In this document: positions 1-7,164 of the stretch, one piece after another | Layout: each line of letters opens with the position of its first letter | Numbering within the stretch: the first letter of the stretch is position 1 | Source: a virus | Length of the DNA stretch: 25,315 nucleotides | Strand: one strand, 5' to 3' | IMG/VR virus record: IMGVR_UViG_3300050033_000060 | Span: 1 to 25,315 of that record | The notes under the pieces: model-generated | The model's input: the letters and a program-made list of their open reading frames with translations, nothing else | Database searches by the model: none | What the model was told of the DNA's origin: nothing | Position numbers and translations under genes: made by a program

Positions 1-1
1 T

Positions 2-268
2 GTCTCGATCGGAGCGCGGCGGGCAGTAGCCGACCTGGCCCCCGCAGAGCCGCCGGCAGTAGCCGACCTGGCCCCCGCAGAGCCGCCGGCAGTAGCCGAC
101 CCGGCCCCGCTGAATTTCTTCAGCAAGGTGGAGAAGACCCTTCACGAAGCAGAGTCGGAATTGGCCAAACTGGAAGAAGAGGTCACGAATTTTATGGGCG
201 ATGAGACTCCCGATCCTGCGCCGCTTACTCCCGAAGAACAAACCGGCGCGGCCCCGCTCGCCGAATAA
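2..268 (+). CDS. Partial small acidic coiled-coil protein, possibly scaffold-like (5' end outside window)
   Basis: An open frame enters from the left edge and stops with TAA at 266-268, leaving the last 88 residues. It begins with two perfect copies plus a partial third of an 11-residue Ala/Pro-rich unit (AVADLAPAEPP). A short charged helix with heptad character follows (FFSKVEKTLHEAESELAKLEEEV), then an acidic Pro-rich tail. The composition and the place just before adaptor and tail genes resemble scaffold or other head-morphogenesis proteins of podoviruses, but that is positional inference. The downstream gene starts 23 nt later on the same strand, so the two are probably cotranscribed. No catalytic motif is visible. 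The frame is clear; the function is unknown. Confidence 0.7.
   Translation, partial: VSIGARRAVADLAPAEPPAVADLAPAEPPAVADPAPLNFFSKVEKTLHEAESELAKLEEEVTNFMGDETPDPAPLTPEEQTGAAPLAE
23..106 (+). repeat. Tandem 33-bp repeat (two perfect copies plus partial third)
   Basis: The unit beginning GCAGTAGCCGACCTGGCC occupies 23-55 and is repeated exactly at 56-88. A partial, slightly diverged copy starts at 89. The period is 33 bp, so the frame is kept and each unit adds 11 residues to the encoded protein. More copies may lie left of the window. Confidence 0.9.
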
Positions 269-291
269 AAACACAGAAAGGACCACACCCC

Positions 292-615
292 ATGAACAAC
301 GATCTTTTTGACAACCTTGACGGAGAAACCCTGGTGGTCACCACGCCTCCCGCCGCAGTTGCAGCCCCCAAGGAGCGCCGGTACGACATCATCATCGATG
401 AGGTTGAAGGACTTCCCGGTTTCGAGTACGTCGGGGTGAACGGCGAGGGTTTCCAGATCAAGCGCGGCGAGCCGGTGTCCGTCCCGGAGAAAGTCATCAA
501 CGCGCTGAAGAACGCGATCACCGTCGCGTATCGGAAAGTCCCCGATCCCCGTGACGGGTCGCGGAACATCCTCGTACCGTACAACCGTTCCACCATCCCC
601 TGGAGACTCGCGTAA
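292..615 (+). CDS. Conserved phage structural-region protein, 107 aa, unknown function
   Basis: A complete 107-aa frame starts at ATG with an AAAGGA-type ribosome site upstream. The N-terminal 35 residues are low-complexity (Pro/Ala/Val). A compact domain with the phrase DEVEGLPGFEYVGVNGEGF follows, then basic and hydrophobic segments ending PYNRSTIPWRLA. No enzyme motif or membrane segment is present. It sits between the acidic coiled-coil protein and the adaptor-like gene, so a head or connector accessory role is likely, but this rests on position only. Its TAA overlaps the ATG of the next gene by one base (TAATG), which suggests translational coupling. Confidence 0.75.
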   Translation: MNNDLFDNLDGETLVVTTPPAAVAAPKERRYDIIIDEVEGLPGFEYVGVNGEGFQIKRGEPVSVPEKVINALKNAITVAYRKVPDPRDGSRNILVPYNRSTIPWRLA

Positions 616-1283
616 TGACTCGCGTCGAACTTCTCGATGAATTGCGCGAAAAGTTGTCGGACACCCGGCGCCCTTACGCGTGGTCGGATACCCGACTGCT
701 CCGCATGATGGCGGACGGGGAAGATCGATTCTGCGAGGAGACCGGCTACTTCACGGACAACACCGCCTACACGATCACGACCACCGGCGGCGAAGCGCAC
801 TACCTGCTTCCGAGCGACCGGATCATCGAAGTGCTGGAGATATGGGACGGCGCGCACAAGCTGCGCAACTTCACCGAATTGGATCGTTCGCAGTATTACA
901 ACCTCCCGGCGATGCCGTGGAAACGCCCCATCGCTTGGCAGGTCGACCAGCAGACGGGGACGATCTCGCTTCTGGAGTTACCCCTTGACGGGTTGGTCCT
1001 CACGCTCAGGGTCCACAGGAGGGCGGCAAAACGCCTTGACCACAAGGTCGGCCCGAGCTATGATGTCGCGTCCCCGAGTATCCCCGTACAATGCCACCTG
1101 GCACTCGTGGAGTACGCTGCGGCCGAGGCTCTGCTGGATCACGACAAAGAGCTGCAGGACCCGGTGAAATCCAAGACTCATGCAGATCGTTTCAATGCCT
1201 ACCTCCACCAGGGACGTAAGCTGTTCACCCGGATCAACGGAGCTTCGATGCAGATTACCCCGGCGCAGCAGTACGTGGTTTAG
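615..1283 (+). CDS. Putative head-tail adaptor (connector) protein
   Basis: This 222-aa protein begins MTRVELLDELREKLSDTRRP. An acidic helical segment follows (WSDTRLLRMMADGEDRFCEETGYF), then a beta-rich middle (YTITTTGGEAHYLLPSDRIIEVLEIW) and a C-terminal helix with Tyr/Ala/Glu (LVEYAAAEALL, then a KTHADRFNAYLHQGRKLF segment). This layout, N-terminal helices carrying a DxxLLxMxxxGE motif and a small beta domain, is typical of podoviral and siphoviral adaptor proteins that ring the portal. It sits directly after the head-region genes and before tail genes, as expected. The start overlaps the preceding stop by one base. The assignment is by fold-like pattern and synteny, not a definitive motif. 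Confidence 0.6.
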   Translation: MTRVELLDELREKLSDTRRPYAWSDTRLLRMMADGEDRFCEETGYFTDNTAYTITTTGGEAHYLLPSDRIIEVLEIWDGAHKLRNFTELDRSQYYNLPAMPWKRPIAWQVDQQTGTISLLELPLDGLVLTLRVHRRAAKRLDHKVGPSYDVASPSIPVQCHLALVEYAAAEALLDHDKELQDPVKSKTHADRFNAYLHQGRKLFTRINGASMQITPAQQYVV

Positions 1284-1292
1284 GAGGTTTCC

Positions 1293-2234
1293 GTGGGCGC
1301 CGTCAAGTTCAAATTTCGCACCATGAATACCGTCAAAGAGCGGATAGACTCGAAGGATAAAGACGAGTCCGTTCCGCAGATGGTCGCGGTGAACGAAATG
1401 GTTCGGGCGTCGGACGTGGACTTACTGGCGGGTGATATCGCTGCGGTGCGGATGGGGTATCGGAAAATCCTCGACGGCGCTCACTCGCTGTGGAGCAACG
1501 GAGATGTCTGTTTCTTCGTGCGAACTTCAGTGCTTTACCAACTGCATGATGACTTGGGGGGCGCGACCGCGCTCGCGACCCTACGTACCGACGCACCGGC
1601 GGACTTCGCCGATGTCAACGGTGCGATCGCTTATACCAACGGGACCGACATCGGCTGGATAACGGATACCGGCGCCGAACCTTTTGCAGCACCGAAGAAC
1701 TTCAGACGATTCACCACGACGGTCGGGTCCGTGATCGAGGTGCCGAATAGCCTTGAACCGTTGCCGGCCGGTCAACTCATCACCCTCTACAACGCCACGC
1801 TCTGTGTCGCCTGCGGAAGCACGCTCGTGCGCAGTCGGCCGTACAATCTGGAAGCAGTCCACCGAGTTGGGGGTTACACTACCTTCGACAGTCCGCTTAC
1901 CATGCTCAAAGCGGTCGACGATGGTATCTGGGTGTCCACCGGATCACAACTGCTGTTCATCTCACAGGATGAAGACCCGATTCCGCAAGACCCCTATGTT
2001 GCAATCCCCGGCACCGCTGTCATGTCGAAAGGCGAACTGTTCGCCGGGGGGAAGATGAAGGGGCACGTCGTATGGTGGATGTCGCCACAGGGTGTTTGTG
2101 TGGGGGGAAATAGTGGGGAACTGTACGTCTTGTCGGAGCAGAAAGTTATTGTAGCACCAGGGCTACAGGGGGCGGCGCTCTTCAGGGACTTGGATGGTCA
2201 ACGGCACTACATCTCGACGGTGAATGGTGCGTAA
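1293..2234 (+). CDS. Putative tail nozzle/stopper protein, beta-propeller-like
   Basis: A 313-aa frame starts with GTG at 1293, preceded by GGAGG five bases upstream; the ribosome site decides the start. The sequence is beta-rich, with repeated blade-like strings such as GAHSLWSNGDVCFFV, GAIAYTNGTDIGWI, DGIWVSTGSQLLFIS and GKMKGHVVWWM, spaced 40-60 residues apart and separated by Pro/Gly turns. Phage tail nozzle or hub proteins often show such propeller blades. Position between adaptor and tail protein genes fits a podoviral nozzle. The protein is much shorter than the T7 nozzle (gp12), so equivalence is not claimed. No signal peptide or catalytic motif is visible. Confidence 0.5.
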   Translation: MGAVKFKFRTMNTVKERIDSKDKDESVPQMVAVNEMVRASDVDLLAGDIAAVRMGYRKILDGAHSLWSNGDVCFFVRTSVLYQLHDDLGGATALATLRTDAPADFADVNGAIAYTNGTDIGWITDTGAEPFAAPKNFRRFTTTVGSVIEVPNSLEPLPAGQLITLYNATLCVACGSTLVRSRPYNLEAVHRVGGYTTFDSPLTMLKAVDDGIWVSTGSQLLFISQDEDPIPQDPYVAIPGTAVMSKGELFAGGKMKGHVVWWMSPQGVCVGGNSGELYVLSEQKVIVAPGLQGAALFRDLDGQRHYISTVNGA

Positions 2235-2273
2235 ATAACCGCGGGCATCTAGCTCGCCAAGAGGACATCAATC

Positions 2274-3077
2274 ATGGCAAAAAACATCTCGACGGCATTT
2301 CGGAATTACTTGGCTCTTGGGGGCGGTTGGGCCGATGCGCTCTCCAACGGTCGCATCAAAGTCTACACGGGTTCCCAACCGGCCGATGCTGATTCAGCGC
2401 CGACCGGGACGTTGCTCGCCACCTTCACCGCAGCCTCCGGGTCGTTCACGGCTGAAACCACGGCAACGGCGACGATCCTGTACGCCGGGGCTTCCGGGTC
2501 GGTCAACAGCGTCACGGTAGGTGCGGTTCCGCTGATCCACGCTGTTGTGACTTTCGCGACGGACATCAACACCACGGCCGGGTTGGTCTGCACAGCGATC
2601 AATGCGGCAAAAGCGACTCACGGCTTCACAGCGACGGTCTCCTCGGCGACGGTAACGATCCACGCGCCGAAGAACTCAGGCGCCTACCTGAACGGTCTGA
2701 CGGTTGCCTCATCTTGCACGACTATCACGGCGGCCATCAACGGCAGTTCCTCGACGACTCTCGGGGGCACAGGGGCAACGGCGGGTGTTACCGCGGTCAA
2801 CGGTCTCACCTTCGGGGTGCCCTCGGCGGGTGTGGTGTCGAAAGATGCTACCGCCTGGAGCGGGGTTGCGGGGAACACCGGTACGGCCGGGTGGATGCGA
2901 TTCGAGGGCGAAGGCGCGGATGACCAATCGGCAGGAACGACCTACATCCGGTTCGACTGCTCGATAGGCACCTCGGGGGCGGACATCAACATCACCAACG
3001 CGACCATGACATCGGGGGCTGTCCAGACCTTCTCCCCCTTCACGATCACCATCTCTGCGGTGCAGACCGGGGTCTAA
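2274..3077 (+). CDS. Thr/Gly/Ala-rich tail-associated protein, 267 aa
   Basis: The frame starts at ATG with a GAGGA site upstream. The N-terminus (STAFRNYLALGGGWADALS, then GRIKVYTGSQPADADSAPTG) and the C-terminus (residues ~200-267, WMRFEGEGADDQSAGTTYIRF onward) look like one domain. A beta-rich, Thr/Ala/Val-rich segment rich in TATxT-type repeats (about residues 60-185) separates them, so an inserted domain is plausible. The phrase about a physical quantity (SNGRIKVYTGSQPADAD) is common in small phage tail or decoration proteins, as I recall the family. There are no enzymatic residues. A strong intrinsic terminator follows directly, so this gene closes a transcription unit. Confidence 0.6.
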   Translation: MAKNISTAFRNYLALGGGWADALSNGRIKVYTGSQPADADSAPTGTLLATFTAASGSFTAETTATATILYAGASGSVNSVTVGAVPLIHAVVTFATDINTTAGLVCTAINAAKATHGFTATVSSATVTIHAPKNSGAYLNGLTVASSCTTITAAINGSSSTTLGGTGATAGVTAVNGLTFGVPSAGVVSKDATAWSGVAGNTGTAGWMRFEGEGADDQSAGTTYIRFDCSIGTSGADINITNATMTSGAVQTFSPFTITISAVQTGV

Positions 3078-3083
3078 TCCTAC

Positions 3084-3107
3084 GGGGGGCTTCGGCCCCC
3101 CTTTTTT
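3084..3107 (+). terminator. Intrinsic terminator with UUCG tetraloop
   Basis: A perfect 7-bp stem GGGGGGC/GCCCCCC (3084-3090 with 3095-3101) closes a TTCG tetraloop and is followed by six T residues (3102-3107). It lies seven bases after the TAA of the 267-aa gene and 17 bases before the fibre gene, so it should limit read-through into the fibre gene. Confidence 0.9.
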
Positions 3108-3124
3108 AGTATCAAGGATATGTC

Positions 3125-6100
3125 ATGAACTTCGCGTGGTCTGCAGTAACCCCCGGAATACAAAGTAGTTCTTACGCCTACCAAGCTATTGCCTGCTCCA
3201 GCGATAGCAGCAAGGTCATTGCGGTATGTAATACCGGTACGACTCGGCGTGTCGCTATATCTACCAACTCGGGAACGTCATTCGCCGAAATTACTGGTTT
3301 CGCGGGAAATCCATTCAACTGCGCGGTTTCTGCGGACGGGTCGGTTTTTGCTGTAGCGGAATATAGTCCAACTGGTTATATACGCACGTCGGCTAATAAC
3401 GGGGGTTCATGGGCACAACAAACCGGTGCGGGTAACAGGTATTGGTTGGCGATAAAACTATCCACAACGGGGTCAGTAATATCAGGTATATCATCTTTCG
3501 GGGGAACAAATGTTCTAGTTCAGTCAACAGATAGTGGGGCAACATGGACAACTAGAACACTTCCCGCGGCAGTCAGTGTATACGTAAATATATTTGCGTG
3601 TTCTGACGACGGCGCGAAGATGATCTTAGCTTGCGGCGACGGATATATCTATACATCAACTAACCATGGGGCAACGTGGGCTAAGATTACAGCTTTAGGT
3701 TCACACACATGGCCTGCTGTTACTTGTAGTTCTGACGGAACTACCATGTGGGCTATGTACGGCGGTAATAGTTATTTCTTCTGTTCTACAGATTCGGGGT
3801 CTACGTTCGCGACTATTACGTCAGGCGGAAATCCCGTCCGCCAAGCTGTTGCGGCCTCTGCAACAAGTAGTAGCAGCCAAGTTGTTGTGGGACTTTACGA
3901 TACAGGGACAATCACTAATGAATATCCCATGCGATCGTCCGATCAGGGCGCGTCATGGGTTTCTGAGACAGCTGGGTGGGTTAACGGATCACTGTACCTC
4001 GCCTGGAGTGTCTGCGCAGTATCCCCGGATGGGCATACCATCTGGTTAGCTTCTGAGATTGTAAAGAAGGGGGTAGCACCTTGGTATATTGATTTTGAGC
4101 CTCGTGTAGGTGGTGTCGTTGCTGCCGGCGACATCGATACCGGGAAGTTCGCGTTCCTCACTGTTGGTGGGGTAAAGACGGCTTACACGCCTGATGCGTC
4201 GTTTACATGGTCAACCGCAACCGGTATCGCTGACGATCCGAGTTACGGTTATGCCTCAATGAGTTGTTCGCGCGATGGGCTTTCTATCGTGGCGACGACC
4301 GCCGACTATAGACTGATTACGTCAGCCGATGGCGGAACTTCGTGGAATGATCGTTCTGCCTTGGTATCGAATTGCCAGCATGCTAAAATCTCGGCGAATG
4401 GCGCGATAATAATCGCTGCGTCTGATCGGGACGGCTCGATTATAAATGCCGGGTGGATTTATGTATCTACCGATATGGGCGCTTCATGGACCGCAGCGAC
4501 AGCTCTTGGGCGAAAGGGCCAAGATGACCTGTGGAGCGGCGGTATCGCGCTGTCCAGCAACGGATCGCTGCTCTATGTCTGCTTAGGCACGGCGTTGATG
4601 CGTTCTTCGGACTCGGGCACCACGTGGGTGACTATCCCGTCGCCAAGTGGTTTAACCTTGGCGGATGTCGCATGTTCCTATGATGGGTGGAAACTCGTTG
4701 TATCTACAAGTCTTGGGGCAGCAAGTTGCTCAACCGACGGGGGACAAACCTGGTCGACGGCTACCACAGCGGCGTTCCTCTATGGTGATTTCCCGACGCG
4801 GGTTGCTATATCCGGCGACGGCGCAATAGTTTACGCCGCAGGTGCGACCACACTCCTCGGGCAATGCGTTCTGAAATCCACAAATGCGGGGCTTGCGTGG
4901 GCGCCTGTAGCAGCGACGGGGGATACAAACCAAGTCTATTCTGCTATCGCGACGGACGGGGACGGTCACACCCTGATCGCCGCCCCCCTCTACCATTCAA
5001 CTGTAGGACCGCTCTGTGTATCGGTTAACGGCGGCCAGAGTTGGACTCGTGACTCTGGCATCACTACGGGATTGGGGGTAAACACAGATTCCGCGACGAA
5101 CGGCATCGCCCTGAGCGACACCGGTGCGGTGGCCTTCGTAGGCACGACCAGCATCTACACAGGTTATGGTGTAGGCGGCGGCATCCGAATAAACACAGAC
5201 CTCGGGAATGTAACAGTCGGGGGCGTTGTTCTCGGTAGTACGATCACCGTAAGCCGGAATCTTGGGCTTGACGCACATGTGGGGGGAATTTCCCTGACGG
5301 GGACACTTCTCGTCCCACTAATGATCGATGCAGAACTCAGCGTCGGTGGCATCAACCTCACGGCTGTGATCCCCTTCATAAACTACCTCGACTTCGAGGC
5401 GAGTGTTGGCGGTATGGCATTCGACGCGGCTCTCGGGGCTACCACCAATCTCTCAGGAGCATTGCGCGTCGGGGGGATGACGCTCATCGCAGGCGCTCCG
5501 GTCTTCGGGGTCAATCTCGCCGTCGGCGGCGTGAAGACTACAGCGGAACTTCTTAGCACACGGAACCTGAGCGGCGCGCTCAACGTCGGCGGCATGAAGT
5601 TGTCGGCCGGCGAAGCGTTCCTCGGTTCGCTCTCGGCTGATCTCGTCGTCGGCCGGGTTCAGCTCACTGCGGGTCTCCAGATTAGTCAAAGTCTATCCGC
5701 CGCGCTCAACACCGGGGGCGCCCAGGTTACAGCCACAGAGTACAGTGGGGGGCTTCTCAGTGGCACGGTCAAGGTCGGCCGAGAAGTCTTCGCAATGGGT
5801 CTCTACGAAGCCTGCTACCTGTCCGCGAATCTGCATGTCGGTGGTCTCGGTCTCTATGCTATGCTGTTCGCTGCTGCAAAGGGTGACTTCGAGACTTGGG
5901 TGGTGAATGCCTTGACAATGGGGCACTCCACCTACACGAACTTCGGGTTCAACTCCCTGGTGCAGTTCCAAGGACAAGTCCTTGGGGCGTCCAGCAGTGG
6001 CATTTATGTTTTCGACGCCGAGAACGACGCCGGCACGGAGATCGTCGGGCGCATCTCGACGCTTACCACCGACATGAGCGCAACAGGCATGAAAATCTGC

Positions 6101-6361
6101 ACCAGGGCAACGCTCGACTGCCACGGCGATGGTGACGCAGAGGTGACGCTCGTCGCGGAGAATCTTGACGACGTTGAGGATAAGCTCGAATCTACCGATA
6201 GCGTCGAGATTGAGTCTCCGAGAACGTGGCGCAACGAGCGTCTGCGGTTTGGCCGCGGGATGAAAGCCCGGTACTGGCATACTCGCATCGAACTTCGGGG
6301 GCGGGTCAAGGTAGCTTCGCTAGAACTGACTGCGGATTCCGTGAGCGCGAGGGTGCGATGA
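3125..6361 (+). CDS. Tail fibre / receptor-binding protein with Asp-box propeller and VGG repeats
   Basis: The 1078-aa product has three parts. Residues ~45-640 carry about twelve Asp-box motifs (S-x-D/N-x-G-x-S/T-W/F), for example STDSGATW, STNHGATW, SADGGTSW, STDMGASW, SSDSGTTW and STDGGQTW, which indicate one or two beta-propellers as in sialidase- and BNR-type carbohydrate proteins. No sialidase arginine triad is recognised, so binding rather than cleavage is favoured. Residues ~690-918 hold eleven ~20-residue repeats built on L-x-A-x-L-x-VGG-hydrophobic. The last ~160 residues form a separate domain (ETWVVNALTMGHSTY to the C-terminus) rich in beta-strands and ending in a charged GRGMKARYWHTRIELRG phrase, resembling conserved ends of phage tail proteins. 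The 5' two thirds are AT-rich compared with neighbours. The start has AAGGA six to ten bases upstream. Confidence 0.8.
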   Translation: MNFAWSAVTPGIQSSSYAYQAIACSSDSSKVIAVCNTGTTRRVAISTNSGTSFAEITGFAGNPFNCAVSADGSVFAVAEYSPTGYIRTSANNGGSWAQQTGAGNRYWLAIKLSTTGSVISGISSFGGTNVLVQSTDSGATWTTRTLPAAVSVYVNIFACSDDGAKMILACGDGYIYTSTNHGATWAKITALGSHTWPAVTCSSDGTTMWAMYGGNSYFFCSTDSGSTFATITSGGNPVRQAVAASATSSSSQVVVGLYDTGTITNEYPMRSSDQGASWVSETAGWVNGSLYLAWSVCAVSPDGHTIWLASEIVKKGVAPWYIDFEPRVGGVVAAGDIDTGKFAFLTVGGVKTAYTPDASFTWSTATGIADDPSYGYASMSCSRDGLSIVATTADYRLITSADGGTSWNDRSALVSNCQHAKISANGAIIIAASDRDGSIINAGWIYVSTDMGASWTAATALGRKGQDDLWSGGIALSSNGSLLYVCLGTALMRSSDSGTTWVTIPSPSGLTLADVACSYDGWKLVVSTSLGAASCSTDGGQTWSTATTAAFLYGDFPTRVAISGDGAIVYAAGATTLLGQCVLKSTNAGLAWAPVAATGDTNQVYSAIATDGDGHTLIAAPLYHSTVGPLCVSVNGGQSWTRDSGITTGLGVNTDSATNGIALSDTGAVAFVGTTSIYTGYGVGGGIRINTDLGNVTVGGVVLGSTITVSRNLGLDAHVGGISLTGTLLVPLMIDAELSVGGINLTAVIPFINYLDFEASVGGMAFDAALGATTNLSGALRVGGMTLIAGAPVFGVNLAVGGVKTTAELLSTRNLSGALNVGGMKLSAGEAFLGSLSADLVVGRVQLTAGLQISQSLSAALNTGGAQVTATEYSGGLLSGTVKVGREVFAMGLYEACYLSANLHVGGLGLYAMLFAAAKGDFETWVVNALTMGHSTYTNFGFNSLVQFQGQVLGASSSGIYVFDAENDAGTEIVGRISTLTTDMSATGMKICTRATLDCHGDGDAEVTLVAENLDDVEDKLESTDSVEIESPRTWRNERLRFGRGMKARYWHTRIELRGRVKVASLELTADSVSARVR
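3257..5045 (+). repeat. Asp-box (BNR) repeat region in the fibre gene (approximate bounds)
   Basis: Twelve copies of an S-[TSA]-[DN]-x-G-x-[ST]-[WF] motif recur at intervals of 45-70 codons. The repeats are conserved in protein but not in DNA, which indicates old duplication. One odd break is a PRVGGVVAAG/LTVGGVKTAY segment near residues 327-350, where the C-terminal repeat type appears inside the propeller series. Confidence 0.8.
5189..5881 (+). repeat. Eleven-copy ~20-residue VGG repeat (approximate bounds)
   Basis: The reading frame cycles through LSGALRVGGMTLIAG, LSGALNVGGMKLSAG, LSADLVVGRVQLTAG, LSAALNTGGAQVTAT, LSGTVKVGREVFAMG, LSANLHVGGLGLYAM and earlier, more diverged copies such as IDAELSVGGINLTAV and LDFEASVGGMAFDAA. 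The period is 19-23 residues, with alternating hydrophobic residues around a Val-Gly-Gly turn. This suggests stacked beta-hairpins forming a shaft or stalk. Confidence 0.8.
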
Positions 6362-7155
6362 GCCGAATTATCCCTACCAGTTTGACCCCGGACTTCGCAG
6401 CGGGGGTCGTTGCCAAACGGAAAATGGCGAACGGCTTATTTGCCCAAGCGACGAGCCCGAACGGGCGGTTCTCGGATGGGAAGGTGTTTGTGGGTGGTGT
6501 ACACCAGCCCCACATACTTGAGGGGTTCAACGCTAATGGGCGCTTATACCCTGTATCACTGTCTGAACTTATGGTTGACATAAGCGCAGAGTTCGCAATA
6601 CTACAAAAACTGATAACTAGAGAGTCCAGCGCACTAGATACACCACTAGCTACGTCATATATATATATGGGACTTATGTCTGCAATTAATAGGTCGAAGC
6701 AGGTATATGTATTTGATCCTGCTGTGGGGGATTACACCAATATAGATGGGACTGTGTTTCCCCAATTGGTTGCAGCTTCGGATAAGTTTCTTGTGTCAAC
6801 CCCGGCTTTTTCGATCTGGTATAGCGATGCGTACCCTACCCAATCTTTAGGGCCTATGTTGGCGGGGGAGGATGTTGCGGTTCTGGGGCAACATAGACCG
6901 TGGGCACCCCCAGGGCATCCATGTGAAGTATGGGCCGCAGAAATTATCCTCACGCAACCTAATAAAGGTTATCGCTACTATACTCTAAGGTACACCGCAT
7001 TCGGGGACCATACATCTGGTAGCGGAGATACGATGTATTATGTACTGCGAACTGAGCAAGTAGATTCAGAAAATACTGTGATCTTCGCCGCAGAACAAGT
7101 AGTCACATACTGGAGTTATCGTTATATAGCAGCAAACTTTTTTGCCTTTAACTAG
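6358..7155 (+). CDS. Unknown virion-region protein, 265 aa
   Basis: I choose ATG 6358 because it overlaps the fibre stop as ATGA and gives a 265-aa product; a longer upstream start would run 132 bases into the fibre gene. I do not recognise the family. The first ~60 residues (SRIIPTSLTPDFAAGVVAKR, later GGVHQPHILEGFNANGRLYP) are GC-rich and look like a conserved phage N-terminus. The rest is aromatic-rich, especially Tyr (SYIYMG, IWYSDAYPTQ, GYRYYTLRYTAFGDHT, VTYWSYRYIAANFFAFN), and is encoded by markedly AT-rich DNA. Coupling to the fibre suggests a fibre-associated, chaperone or receptor-contacting protein. That is inference only. Confidence 0.7.
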   Translation: MSRIIPTSLTPDFAAGVVAKRKMANGLFAQATSPNGRFSDGKVFVGGVHQPHILEGFNANGRLYPVSLSELMVDISAEFAILQKLITRESSALDTPLATSYIYMGLMSAINRSKQVYVFDPAVGDYTNIDGTVFPQLVAASDKFLVSTPAFSIWYSDAYPTQSLGPMLAGEDVAVLGQHRPWAPPGHPCEVWAAEIILTQPNKGYRYYTLRYTAFGDHTSGSGDTMYYVLRTEQVDSENTVIFAAEQVVTYWSYRYIAANFFAFN

Positions 7156-7164
7156 GAGTAAGTC

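Noticed and set aside
5693-6280. 195-codon leftward ORF antisense to the fibre C-terminus
   Set aside because: It shows shadow composition (His/Asp/Arg-rich) and lies opposite a clear repeat and C-terminal domain.
6226-6357. Longer start for the 265-aa gene
   Set aside because: The extension overlaps the fibre C-terminus and lacks an SD, whereas ATG 6358 forms an ATGA overlap.
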